Shown: piece after piece, positions 53,740-63,922 of the stretch | Position numbering within the stretch: the stretch's first letter is position 1 | How the letters are laid out: each line of letters begins with the position of its first letter | Assembly (NCBI GenBank): GCA_020796225.1 | Contig: CM036755.1 | Span: 58,547,152 to 58,611,151 of the forward strand | Origin: Arion vulgaris | Taxonomy: Eukaryota > Mollusca > Gastropoda > Stylommatophora > Arionidae | Length of the DNA stretch: 64,000 bases | Direction: 5' to 3' | Position numbers and translations under genes: made by a program | Notes under the pieces: model-generated | What the model was told of the DNA's origin: nothing | The model's input: the letters and a program-made list of their open reading frames with translations, nothing else | The model's database searches: none

Positions 53740-54425
53740 CCAAACCACTTGCCATGACGTCTGGAAATGGCGCTTCTGATTGACATTTGCGTGAATGCCT
53801 ACTTTACCGTTTGATTAGTGTTCCTCGCCATGCAGTCTAGACTTCGCCGACTCTAGAGCTACTTGAAGTTTACATCCTCAAGTATGATTGATTAGTGTTC
53901 CTCGCCATGCAGGCTAGACTTCGCCGACTCTAGAGCTACTTGAAGTTTACATCCTCAAGTATGATTGATTAGTGTTCCTCGCCATGCAGGCTAGACTTCG
54001 CCGACTCTAGAGCTACTTGAAGTTTACATCCTCAAGTATGATTGATTAGTGTTCCTCGCCATGCAGTCTAGACTTCGCCGACTCTAGAGCTACTTGAAGT
54101 TTACATCCTCAAGTATGATTGATTAGTGTTCCTCGCCATGCAGGCTAGACTTCGCCGACTCTAGAGCTACTTGAAGTTTACATCCTCAAGTATGATTGAT
54201 TAGTGTTCCTCGCCATGCAGGCTAGACTTCGCCGACTCTAGAGCTACTTGAAGTTTACATCCTCAAGTATGATTGATTAGTGTTCCTCGCCATGCAGGCT
54301 AGACTTCGCCGACTCTAGAGCTACTTGAAGTTTACATCCTCAAGTATGATTGATTAGTGTTCCTCGCCATGCAGGCTAGACTTCGCCGACTCTAGAGCTA
54401 CTTGAAGTTGACATCCTCAATTATG
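53740..54425. repeat. 77-bp array, 8 copies, grown from SINE-f
   Basis: Bases 53760-53870 are a third SINE-f copy ('ggcgcttctgattgacattt', 'cctcgccatgcagtctagac'). From 53811 its end repeats eight times at period 77: 'ttgattagtgttcctcgcca' ... 'cttcgccgactctagagcta' ... 'catcctcaagta'. Units are nearly identical, with 'gcaggc' or 'gcagtc' as the main variable site. Confidence 0.93.
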
Positions 54426-55020
54426 ATCTTGCATTATCTACACATGTAGTGTTGTTTTTTAAGTGAGTTAATCTCTTTCTAACAACATCGGAGTTCAAGG
54501 TTTACGTCACTTGAATGGGCTGATTTCTGAAAATTTCCATTTGAGCTGAACGGTCCTAACACTACAGAAGGGGGAGGAGGTGCTAGTCCATCTTGTTTCC
54601 CTTTCTATAAATATCTTCCCTTAGACAACTATTACACAGCGAGTTGACCTTTGACATGAATTTCTGATCTCGTTTATTACAGCAGTTGTTTCTAATGATA
54701 TTTCTTGTGAGAGTTATCTATCCTGATTATATTCAATCAAGAACGTAGGTACAACAGAATTAGGTCATGACATAAGAGATGTACTTTTTTTGTTGAGAGA
54801 TGAGGTTTGATTTTTTGTTAGAGACTGAGATATACTCGTACATTGTAGTAGAAATATTCTTCATCTGTGGTAGATAAGCCAAGATTTGCTGGCAGTTACC
54901 TATGTCGTACTGAACTTTTCAAATATGTCTTAATAAACATATATCTTTGTTAGGTTTGGAGTACAGTCATAGAATATATAAGACTCGATTCTGAACAATT
55001 TCATCATATTCGTCTTCTTC
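54426..55020. other. Unassigned stretch
   Basis: No gene or family recognised. Confidence 0.35.
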
Positions 55021-55024
55021 TTCT

Positions 55025-55215
55025 GCGTTCTCACTAACTAGATTGAGGTTTCGGATTCTCTAATAAAGGCAGTCGTTTGCCTCAGATTATCAGCTACGAC
55101 ATACAGTTTGTCTTGAACGCTGGTAAAATTGGGCCACCTCTTTCTTCTCAGGTCTGCATACTGGGGCAGTTCTGTAGGATATGTTCTGTTGTCATACTCC
55201 AGCCGCAGGCACACA
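55025..55215 (-). pseudogene. LINE-g C-terminus
   Basis: Minus strand reads 'PDVCACGWSMTTEHILQNCP' (55150-55213), the same Cys-x-Cys...TTEHILQNC motif as at 29.2 kb. The extreme C-terminus at 55030-55085 matches the three copies at 11.7 kb in reverse ('attctctaataaaggcagtc'). The upstream part is replaced by the 45/46-bp array. Confidence 0.85.
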
Positions 55216-55218
55216 TCT

Positions 55219-57178
55219 GGTTCCTATATCTTAGCAATATTTACAACATAAATTGTACAATGTGGTTACTATATCTTAGCAATATTTACAACATAAAGTG
55301 TACAATGTGGTTACTATATCTTAGCAATATTTACAACATAAATTGTACAATGTGGTTACTATATCTTAGCAAATATTTACAACATAAATTGTACAATCTG
55401 GTTACTATATCTGAGCAAATATTTACAACATAAATTGTACAATCTGGTTACTATATCTTAGCAATATTTACAACATAAATTGTACAATCTGGTTACTATA
55501 TCTTAGCAATATTTACAACATAAATTGTACAATCTGGTTACTATATCTTAGCAATATTTACAACATAAATTGTACAATCTGGTTACTATATCTGAGCAAA
55601 TATTTACAACATAAAGTGTACAATGTGGTTACTATATCTTAGCAAATATTTAAAACATAAATTGTACAATCTGGTTACTATATCTGAGCAAATATTTACA
55701 ACATAAATTGTACAATCTGGTTACTATATCTTAGCAAATATTTACAACATAAAGTGTACAATCTGGTTACTATATCTGAGCAAATATTTACAACATAAAT
55801 TGTACAATGTGGTTACTATATCTGAGCAAATATTTACAACATAAATTGTACAATCTGGTTACTATATCTTAGCAAATATTTACAACATAAATTGTACAAT
55901 GTGGTTACTATATCTGAGCAAATATTTACAACATAAATTGTACAATCTGGTTACTATATCTTAGCAAATATTTACAACATAAATTGTACAATCTGGTTAC
56001 TATATCTGAGCAAATATTTACAACATAAATTGTACAATGTGGTTACTATATCTGAGCAAATATTTACAACATAAATTGTACAATGTGGTTACTATATCTT
56101 AGCAAATATTTACAACATAAATTGTACAATGTGGTTACTATATCTGAGCAAATATTTACAACATAAATTGTACAATCTGGTTACTATATCTTAGCAAATA
56201 TTTACAACATAAATTGTACAATCTGGTTACTATATCTGAGCAAATATTTACAACATAAATTGTACAATGTGGTTACTATATCTGAGCAAATATTTACAAC
56301 ATAAATTGTACAATGTGGTTACTATATCTTAGCAAATATTTACAACATAAATTGTACAATGTGGTTACTATATCTGAGCAAATATTTACAACATAAATTG
56401 TACAATGTGGTTACTATATCTTAGCAATATTTACAACATAAAGTGTACAATCTGGTTACTATATCTTAGCAAATATTTACAACATAAATTGTACAATGTG
56501 GTTACTATATCTTAGCAATATTTACAACATAAATTGTACAATGTGGTTACTATATCTTAGCAATATTTACAACATAAATTGTACAATCTGGTTACTATAT
56601 CTTAGCAATATTTACAACATAAATTGTACAATCTGGTTACTATATCTTAGCAATATTTACAACATAAATTGTACAATCTGGTTACTATATCTTAGCAATA
56701 TTTACAACATAAATTGTACAATCTGGTTACTATATCTTAGCAATATTTACAACATAAATTGTACAATCTGGTTACTATATCTTAGCAAATATTTACAACA
56801 TAAATTGTACAATCTGGTTACTATATCTTAGCAAATATTTACAACATAAAGTGTACAATCTGGTTACTATATCTGAGCAAATATTTACAACATAAATTGA
56901 ACAATGTGGTTACTATATCTGAGCAAATATTTACAACATAAATTGTACAATCTGGTTACTATATCTTAGCAATATTTACAACATAAATTGTACAATGTGG
57001 TTACTATATCTTAGCAATATTTACAACATAAATTGTACAATGTGGTTACTATATCTTAGCAAATATTTACAACATAAATTGTACAATCTGGTTACTATAT
57101 CTGAGCAAATATTTACAACATAAATTGTACAATCTGGTTACTATATCTTAGCAAATATTTACAACATAAATTGTACAA
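55219..57178. repeat. 45/46-bp satellite, about 43 copies, abutting LINE-g
   Basis: Unit 'ctggttactatatcttagca' + '(a)atatttacaacataaattgtacaat' (split here). The first unit, 'tctggttcctatatcttagc', runs directly on from LINE-g sequence ('aggcacacatctggttcc'), so the array starts inside the LINE copy. Variable sites: ctggtt/gtggtt, cttag/ctgag, gcaat/gcaaat, aaattg/aaagtg. Confidence 0.95.
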
Positions 57179-57179
57179 T

Positions 57180-57835
57180 AACTATGTACATTCCACAGCC
57201 ACACTCTCCAGATCGTTCTATTGTTAGTGTGTTAAACAGATGGTACAACCGTCTGTTGTGTCATGTACCAATTATAAAGATGGTTACATGTTCTATCCTA
57301 ACAAATTTCTAATACCTATCGTCTTACTGGTGTGGTGGTCTACATGCTGTATCTCACTTGCTCGTGTATCGTCACCATCTTCGATACACCATACGTTCTG
57401 CTTATATCCGGGTTTAGGTAAACTGTTACGTTAATCTATCAGAAACTACTGGTTGTAAAGATGTTGCAAAAATGTTGTAATCCACTTTATCATGCTCAAG
57501 TATCTGTAAGAAAAAACATTTCTAATTTGTTTGTAAACTTTTTGAATTCAACGCTCGATTTAGTACCGGTAACCTGAGATAATGAATAACAAATGTATGC
57601 AGCCAGCGTTGTATATGAGACGTGAGCTTGTATTCCTTTAGCATGGCGCTGTTATGTACTATGCTGTTATATGTTTGCTTAAAGTAATGTTAAGTAAATG
57701 TTGAGTTAACTTCTAACTACTTATATGGTTATATGTTTATATAGGCACATATGTACATATGCAAATTAAATCATGGGATGAACCACACCAATTTTCAAAT
57801 GCAAACGTGTCACCATAAACACTAAAAGAGTATTG
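57180..57835. other. Unassigned stretch
   Basis: Nothing recognised. A short open frame at 57240-57434 lacks domain features. Confidence 0.35.
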
Positions 57836-57839
57836 TTGT

Positions 57840-58255
57840 ACACAATATTTCTTCCAAAATGATACTCTCAGTGTCAAACCTGGACGCTGACATCAAACGA
57901 TAAAAGAATACTAGTCACGACAGAGATAAAGTGTCAACGAGGAATGATGGGAGTATCAAGCAGAGAAATGAAGATATCAGGAAAAAAGTGGGTACAACAT
58001 TAGTACTGATTCATCAGGAAACAACAAACTAAATGGTTTGGTCACAAAAGTATATTACCAACAGACAGGGCACCTCAAATAGCAATGCTATTCCAATACA
58101 GTGTATGCAAGCAAAAGGTCGTCCAAGCAAAAGGAGAACCTTAGTAATGACAGAGGCAACGAAAAATATTGTTTATCAAGCGCATATAAAAGCCAGTTCT
58201 ATAAATCTTTTCTTATCTTGACGATGTAATTCAAAACATGACTAGAGATTGGTTA
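57840..58255 (+). pseudogene. LINE-c C-terminal copy
   Basis: Corresponds to 'QCQTWTLTSN', 'TTEIKCQRGMMGVSSREMKI', 'QQTKWFGHKSILPTDRAPQ', 'VCKQKVVQAKGEP' across several frames. It then ends with 'tttcttatcttgacgatgta' matching the LINE-c 3' UTR at 52.6 kb. Decayed. Confidence 0.75.
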
Positions 58256-58264
58256 TTTGTTACT

Positions 58265-58555
58265 GAATTGACGTCATTGTACTCTGGGCAGACCCATAGG
58301 TGCTCAGTCTCCCCAACAAATATCGAAGAGTATGCATATGGATGATTCCCGTTGCTCGCTGATTAAACACACTCCACACTCTGCCCCTCAGACATCCAGT
58401 CTTAAATCGTTGGATCGATTCAACATCTATTTTAGTGTCCTCATCCAACAGACAGCCGCGATGTCGGGAATGCAAGCCTGTCCGCTCTCTCATTACCACA
58501 AACACCTGCATGCCCAGGACAATATATCCACGTAAGTCTCTGGAGGTTAGAAAAT
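58265..58555 (-). pseudogene. LINE-g RNase H fragment
   Basis: Minus strand across frames: 'YCPGHAGVCGNERADRLA' (about 58480-58530, RNase H motif with the GNERAD aspartate intact), then 'CLLDEDTKIDVESIQRFKTG', 'CLRGRVWSVFNQRATGI', 'HTLRYLLG'. A paralogue of 37.89-38.26 kb with similar gaps, so both derive from one family. Confidence 0.83.
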
Positions 58556-58669
58556 TCTATAGACGACATGAACTCCTACCGAAATCTGCCCTTGTGGATC
58601 TTGTGAATCATCGATTGAGAGTTAGATACAACAACAATGGCCCCAGTAAATGAAGTCCCAGAGATCCAA

Positions 58670-58735
58670 AAGAAGGGCAGCAGTAACGGCCTCAACCTAC
58701 ATCAGAATTAGAGAAAAGAAAAAAATATATGCGTA
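58670..58735 (+). repeat. Short retroelement end shared with 12.05 and 28.15 kb
   Basis: 'aagggcagcagtaacggcct' and 'cagaattagagaaaagaaaa' recur in other orientation at 28150-28195. Confidence 0.45.
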
Positions 58736-58923
58736 TATTATTAAATTCTTCACGTATCGTTTTTACGTTACATAGAGAATGCTATCAATTTATTCATACC
58801 GTTTTATCCTGAGGAACTCGTTAATCTCCTCTATTGAAATGAGACCGATAATGATTGCATCTCCCAATATAGTATGTTTAAGGGTTTCCCTACGACGTCA
58901 TTTCTTCCTTGAGTCAGTTGTCT

Positions 58924-59226
58924 TCCGCTTCAATACTTACTTTGTGATTCTTCTATTATTTCCTATCAGGGCATGTTTAACGCTTCCGCTTCAATACTTA
59001 CTTTGATATTCTTCTATTATTTCCTATCAGGGTATGTTTAACGCTTCCGCTTCAATACTTACTTTGTGATTCTTCTATTATTTCCTATCAGGGCATGTTT
59101 AACGCTTTCGCTTCAATACTTACTTTGTGATTCTTCTATTATTTCCTATCAGGGCATGTTTAACGCTTCCGCTTCAATACTTACTTTGTGATTCTTCTAT
59201 TATTTCCTATCAGGGCATGTTTAACG
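58924..59226. repeat. 61-bp array inside LINE-b, 5 copies
   Basis: Unit 'cttccgcttcaatacttact' + 'ttgtgattcttctattattt' + 'cctatcagggcatgtttaacg'. The unit is LINE-b ORF sequence (complement encodes the 'GH.L..N..RI.KQ.LK' region), present once in other copies. Confidence 0.9.
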
Positions 59227-59234
59227 CATCTAGA

Positions 59235-59460
59235 TGTACTTTTTCTTCTTCTCCTACTTTTCCGAACGATTCATATCGATCACTTGTTCACCACTCTTTG
59301 AGATTTGTATTGGTCTGAGCCTAAGAGCGATTGTACGTCGTAGGCCAGCAAATCCGATTTCTGAGATGCTTTTTATTTACTAGGACAGCTTCCCTAGGTC
59401 CCTACTTCAGTCGCCTCTTACGACATGCCTAGTAGGTCGTAGTGATACTATTTTTTGTTC
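59235..59460 (-). mobile_element. SINE-c copy inside LINE-b
   Basis: Tail 'ttcttcttctcctac', 'cgatcacttgttcaccactc', 'cctaagagcgattgtacgtc', 'tttactaggacagcttccct', 'gcctcttacgacatgcctag'. The head is missing or replaced from about 59465, where the 8/9-bp array begins. Confidence 0.85.
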
Positions 59461-59469
59461 TCTTTCTTA

Positions 59470-61773
59470 TAGCCATTGTTACCATGTTACCATGTTGCCA
59501 TGTTGCCATTGTTACCATGTTGCCATGTTGCCATTGTTACCATGTTACCATGTTACCATGTTACCATGTTGCCATTGTTACCATGTTGCCATGTTGCCAT
59601 TGTTACCATGTTACCATGTTGCCATGTTGCCATTGTTACCATGTTACCATGTTACCATGTTGCCATTGTTACCATGTTGCCATGTTACCATGTTGCCATT
59701 GTTACCATGTTGCCATGTTGCCATGTTGCCATTGTTACCATGTTGCCATGTTACCATGTTGCCATGTTGCCATGTTGCCATGTTGCCATTGTTACCATGT
59801 TGCCATTGTTACCATGTTACCATGTTGCCATTGTTACCATGGTGCCATGTTGCCATTGTTACCATGTTGCCATGTTGCCATTGTTACCATGTTGCCATTG
59901 TTAATATGTTGCCATTGTTACCATGTTGCCATTGTTACCATGTTGTCATTGTTACCATGTTGCCATTGTTACCATGTTGCCATGTTGCCATTGTTGCCAT
60001 GTTGCCATGTTGCCATGTTGCCATTGTTGCCATTGTTACCATGTTGCCATTGTTACCATGTTACCATGTTACCATGTTGCCATGTTGCCATTGTTACCAT
60101 GTTACCATGTTGCCATGTAGTCATTGTTACCATGTTACCATGTTACCATGTTGTAATTGTTACCATGTTACCATGTTGCCATGTTGCCATTGTTACCATG
60201 TTGCCATGTTGCCATTGTTGCCATTGTTACCATGTTGCCATTGTTACCATGTTACCATGTTGCCATGTTGCCATTGTTACCATGTTACCATGTTACCATG
60301 TTGCCATTGTTACCATGTTGCCATTGTTACCATGGTACCATTGTGCCATTGTTACAATGTTACCATGTTACCATGTTACCATGTTGCCATTATTACCATG
60401 TTGCCATGTTGTCATTGTTACCCTGTTGCCATTGTTACCATGTTACCATGTTGCCATTGTTACCATGTTGCCATGTTGCCATTGTTACCATTTTACCATG
60501 TTGCCATTGTTACCATGTTGCCATGTTGCCATTGTTACCATGTTGCCATTGTTCACCATGTTGCCATTGTTACCATGTTACCATGTTGCCATTGTTACCA
60601 TGTTGCCATGTTGCCATTGTTACCATGTTACCATGTTGCCATTGTTACCATGTTGCCATGTTGCCATTGTTACCATGTTGCCATTGTTACCATGTTGCCA
60701 TTGTTACCATGTTACCATGTTGTCATTGTTACCATGTTGCCATGTTGCCATTGTTACCATGTTGTCATTGTTACCATGTTGCCATTGTTACCATGTTGCC
60801 ATGTTGCCATTGTTGCCATGTTGCCATGTTGCCATGTTGCCATTGTTGCCATTGTTACCATGTTGCCATTGTTACCATGTTACCATGTTACCATGTTGCC
60901 ATGTTGCCATTGTTACCATGTTACCATGTTGCCATGTAGTCATTGTTACCATGTTACCATGTTACCATGTTGTAATTGTTACCATGTTACCATGTTGCCA
61001 TGTTGCCATTGTTACCATGTTGCCATGTTGCCATTGTTGCCATTGTTACCATGTTGCCATTGTTACCATGTTACCATGTTACCATGTTGCCATGTTGCCA
61101 TTGTTACCATGTTACCATGTTACCATGTTGCCATTGTTACCATGTTGCCATTGTTACCATGGTACCATTGTGCCATTGTTACAATGTTACCATGTTACCA
61201 TGTTACCATGTTGCCATTATTACCATGTTGCCATGTTGTCATTGTTACCCTGTTGCCATTGTTACCATGTTACCATGTTGCCATTGTTACCATGTTGCCA
61301 TGTTGCCATTGTTACCATTTTACCATGTTGCCATTGTTACCATGTTGCCATGTTGCCATTGTTACCATGTTGCCATTGTTCACCATGTTGCCATTGTTAC
61401 CATGTTACCATGTTGCCATTGTTACCATGTTGCCATGTTGCCATTGTTACCATGTTACCATGTTGCCATTGTTACCATGTTGCCATGTTGCCATTGTTAC
61501 CATGTTGCCATTGTTACCATGTTGCCATTGTTACCATGTTACCATGTTGTCATTGTTACCATGTTGCCATGTTGCCATTGTTACCATGTTGTCATTGTTA
61601 CCATGTTGCCATTGTTACCATGTTGCCATTGTTACCATGTTACCATGTTACCATGTTACCATGTTGCCATTGTTGCCATTGTTACCATGTTACAATGTTA
61701 CCATGTTGCCATGTTGCCATGTTGCCATTGTTACCATGTTGCCATTGTTACCATGTTGCCATTGTTACCATGA
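59470..61773. repeat. 8/9-bp array (ccatgttg, ccattgtta), 2.3 kb, internally duplicated
   Basis: Built from 8-bp units 'ccatgttg' and 'ccatgtta' and 9-bp units 'ccattgtta' and 'ccattgttg'. All three plus-strand frames stay open for long spans because no unit order creates a stop, giving a spurious 783-codon frame. Rare variants recur about 819-827 bp apart: 'ttgtcattg' context at 59945 and 60764, 'tgtaattgt' at 60151 and 60970, 'catggtacc' at 60331 and 61158, 'gttcacc' at 60551 and 61378. A block of roughly 0.8 kb has thus been duplicated in tandem. Confidence 0.96.
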
Positions 61774-61871
61774 TTGACCAGACATTACAATGATTTCATT
61801 ACGTCCGACTTCGTCATATTTTATGTTCACTATTTTTAGAAGATATATGTTTTTAAATGCATTTAACTTAA

Positions 61872-61895
61872 TATATATATATATATATATATATC
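61872..61895. repeat. Short (TA)n
   Basis: About 11 TA units inside the LINE-b remnant. Confidence 0.95.
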
Positions 61896-62286
61896 AATAA
61901 TCATTTTTCAACTCTCGCTTGCATGTGTTAGAATTGAAGCAACAATGGAATTGAAAATTTGTAATTATGTTTCAAAACAATCAATCTATCCTGTCTATAT
62001 TAGATTAGAGAATATATCTATTCTCTAATCCTGTTTGCCTTTCAGCGTCAGGTCGAAAAAGGAGACATCTGGAGTGATCCTCTCTATGCACACTGTCTTT
62101 CTTTCTCTTCTTCAATCCTGGTTTACCTCACAGCTTCAGGGTAAGAAGATTTTTCTAGAACGGTCTTTTGTGTGTGCTTCATAAATTGTGTCTTTCTCTG
62201 TTACCTCTGAGGTCCACCTTTAGCGTGACCGGCCTGTGCTTTGTATTCACTGTCTCGGAACAGCATTGCTCTCTGTGGTATACTGT

Positions 62287-62700
62287 CTGTTGGTAATCTG
62301 GTTATGTGGCTGTTGGTAATCTGGTTATGTGGCTGTTGGTAATCTGGTTATGTGGCTGTTGGTAATCTGGTTATGTGGCTGTTGGTAATCTGGTTATGTG
62401 GCTGTTGGTAATCTGGTTATGTGGCTGTTGGTAATCTGGTTATGTGGCTGTTGGTAATCTGGTTATGTGGCTGTTGGTAATCTGGTTATGTGGCTGTTGG
62501 TAATCTGGTTATGTGGCTGTTGGTAATCTGGTTATGTGGCTGTTGGTAATCTGGTTATGTGGCTGTTGGTAATCTGGTTATGTGGCTGTTGGTAATCTGG
62601 TTATATGGCTGTTGGTAATCTGGTTATGTGGCTGTTGGTAATCTGGTTATGTGGCTGTTGGTAATCTGGTTATGTGGCTGTTGGTAATCTGGTTATGTGG
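62287..62700. repeat. 23-bp array inside LINE-c, 18 copies
   Basis: Unit 'ctgttggtaatctggttatg' + 'tgg'. One copy has 'tatatgg'; otherwise the copies are nearly identical. The complement encodes the 'HITRLPT' segment of LINE-c. Confidence 0.97.
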
Positions 62701-62882
62701 CCGAACCAGTGGCGACTCGTGATCATTTTTATTGGTGGGGCCAGACACACAATTTTCGGAATAATCATGGGTTTTGAAGTATTTACTATTATTTGTCTAT
62801 TCGGGGATGTTATTCCCCTTTAAGATAATTGGTGGGTCCGGTCTCCACTGACCCTTAATGACGAGCCGCCCCTGGGCCGAAC
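62699..62882. mobile_element. hAT-type MITE, 168 bp, 8-bp duplication
   Basis: The element 62707-62874 begins 'cagtggcgactcgtgatca' and ends 'taatgacgagccgcccctg'; flanked by perfect 8-bp repeats 'ggccgaac' (62699-62706, 62875-62882). Same length as the 19.28 kb copy, inverted relative to it. Confidence 0.94.
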
Positions 62883-62905
62883 CATTTAATTTGTTGCTTC
62901 TTGAT

Positions 62906-63067
62906 CTTCTTTTCTTCTTTATGTTCGTTCTTTACGACCAATTTTAATCACTCTTTGTGATATGTTTGATCTTTGCCAAGAACGTGTATGCGTTGCACAT
63001 TGGTTTGGTAGGCCCTATCGCATAGACTTCTACACGTTTAGGACATGTGCATCCGATTTCAGCCAAA
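62906..63067 (-). mobile_element. 5'-truncated SINE-a with 12-bp duplication
   Basis: Contains only the tail half: 'cttcttttcttctttatg', 'ttcgttctttacgaccaatt', 'gatctttgccaagaacgtg', 'ccgatttcagccaaa'. It lacks the tRNA head. Perfect 12-bp duplications 'ttgcttcttgat' (62894-62905, 63068-63079) within LINE-c prove it inserted in this truncated form. Confidence 0.93.
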
Positions 63068-63130
63068 TTGCTTCTTGATAAAGTTGAGTACTGATGTTGT
63101 ACCCACTTTTTTTCCCGTTGTCTTCATTTC

Positions 63131-63455
63131 TATGTTATTAAAACAATACAACATTGAATCATTGATTTGTGCAATTAAAAGCTGATATTGCTTTGATAAT
63201 TCGTAGCAAAATTTCATTTTATTTTAGTATTTCCAGTGCAAACAACATTGCTACCCAAATAAATAAATTGCTCGGATATCTGTATCATTTTTGCATTACT
63301 TATCATATGTATCTTGACTTTGTTCGCTTTCTTTATTTCTTCAATGATTTCCTTTTCTCAATCACAGTCATGTGATACTGTAATGTACAGGTAGCCACAA
63401 TTGATAGAGGGACAAAATGTAGCAGGTATGAGAACTTTCAATTTAATATGAGGAC
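63131..63455. other. Unassigned AT-rich stretch
   Basis: No family recognised. Confidence 0.35.
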
Positions 63456-63459
63456 TTTT

Positions 63460-63922
63460 TAATTCAAATGTTGTATCAATCCTAACATATGCCAGTGAAA
63501 GTTGGAAAATGACTAAATATATAGAAAGTAAGTTGAATGCATTTGAAATTAGATGTCTGCGAAAAATAATGAATATAAAATGGAACGAATTCAGGAGAAG
63601 TGATGAAATCAGAGACATGGCTGGTCAAACACTAGTGACAACTGTTATAAGAAAGAGAAGATGGAGATATGTTGGGCACAACTTGAGGAGAAATGATCAA
63701 CGAATATCAAAGCAGACACTGAAGTGGGACGCATTGGATTCAAGAAAGAGAGAACGACCTATTGAGACCCTGAGACGAACTTTGCTGAGAGAGGCAAGAA
63801 ATATCGGTCTCAGTTCCATGGATGAAATTGAGTGAGTTGCTCAGGATAGAGCGGTATGGATACATTACTTGCAAGCCCTATGTAACGTATAACGGTACGA
63901 GAGGAATTATTATTATTATTAT
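63460..63922 (+). pseudogene. LINE-b 3' end with ATT tail
   Basis: The best LINE-b copy. Bases 63509-63835 encode 'YIESKLNAFEIRCLRKIMNI', 'KWNEFRRSDEIRDMAGQTLV', 'TTVIRKRRWRYVGHNLRRND', 'QRISKQTLKWDALDSRKRER', 'PIETLRRTLLREARNIGLSS', 'MDEIE', then a TGA. The frame continues past it as 'VAQDRAVWIHYLQALCNV' to a true stop. The other copy has CGC at the TGA position, so the TGA is probably CpG decay. The 3' UTR is about 20 bp, followed by (ATT)n at 63905-63921. It resembles the C-terminus of LINE-a (same RTE clade). Confidence 0.9.

Larger units (their letters stand above)
58740..61990 (-). pseudogene. One LINE-b copy blown apart by arrays and a SINE
   Basis: 3' end: 58745-58920 ('taccgttttatcctgaggaa', 'gagaccgataatgattgcat', 'agggtttccctacgacgtca'). 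The ORF part equivalent to 'GHALIGNNRRITK' lies in the 61-bp array (58924-59226). The ORF resumes at 61774 with the reverse of 'KIVNIKYDEVGRNEII' 'VMSGQS', and 61890-61985 holds the reverse of 'NSIVASILTHASESWKMI'. Between GQS and GH only ~15 codons should lie ('LVTTVIRKRRWRYV'); instead there is a SINE-c and the 2.3-kb 8/9-bp array. Assignment is by order and similarity to 63.46-63.92 kb. Confidence 0.78.
62030..63130 (-). pseudogene. LINE-c 3' region with three later disruptions
   Basis: Minus strand. The 3' UTR and C-terminus are at 62030-62280 ('tctctaatcctgtttgcctt', 'gtcttttgtgtgtgcttcat', 'ggaacagcattgctctctgt'). Then the conserved segment for 'GHITRLPTDS' is expanded into a 23-bp array (62287-62700). 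A MITE (62707-62874) follows, then 'cgaaccatttaatttgttgc' ('KQQIKWFG'), a SINE-a (62906-63067), and 'ctgatgttgtacccactttt' to 63130 ('KVGTTSV..'). Matching uninterrupted sequence is at 18.1-18.25 kb, which proves the three disruptions are secondary. Confidence 0.88.

Noticed and set aside
59442..61793. Open frame of 783 codons rich in Cys, His, Leu and Pro
   Set aside because: All three plus frames are open because the 8/9-bp repeat creates no stops. No start context, domain or codon bias; it is a repeat artefact.
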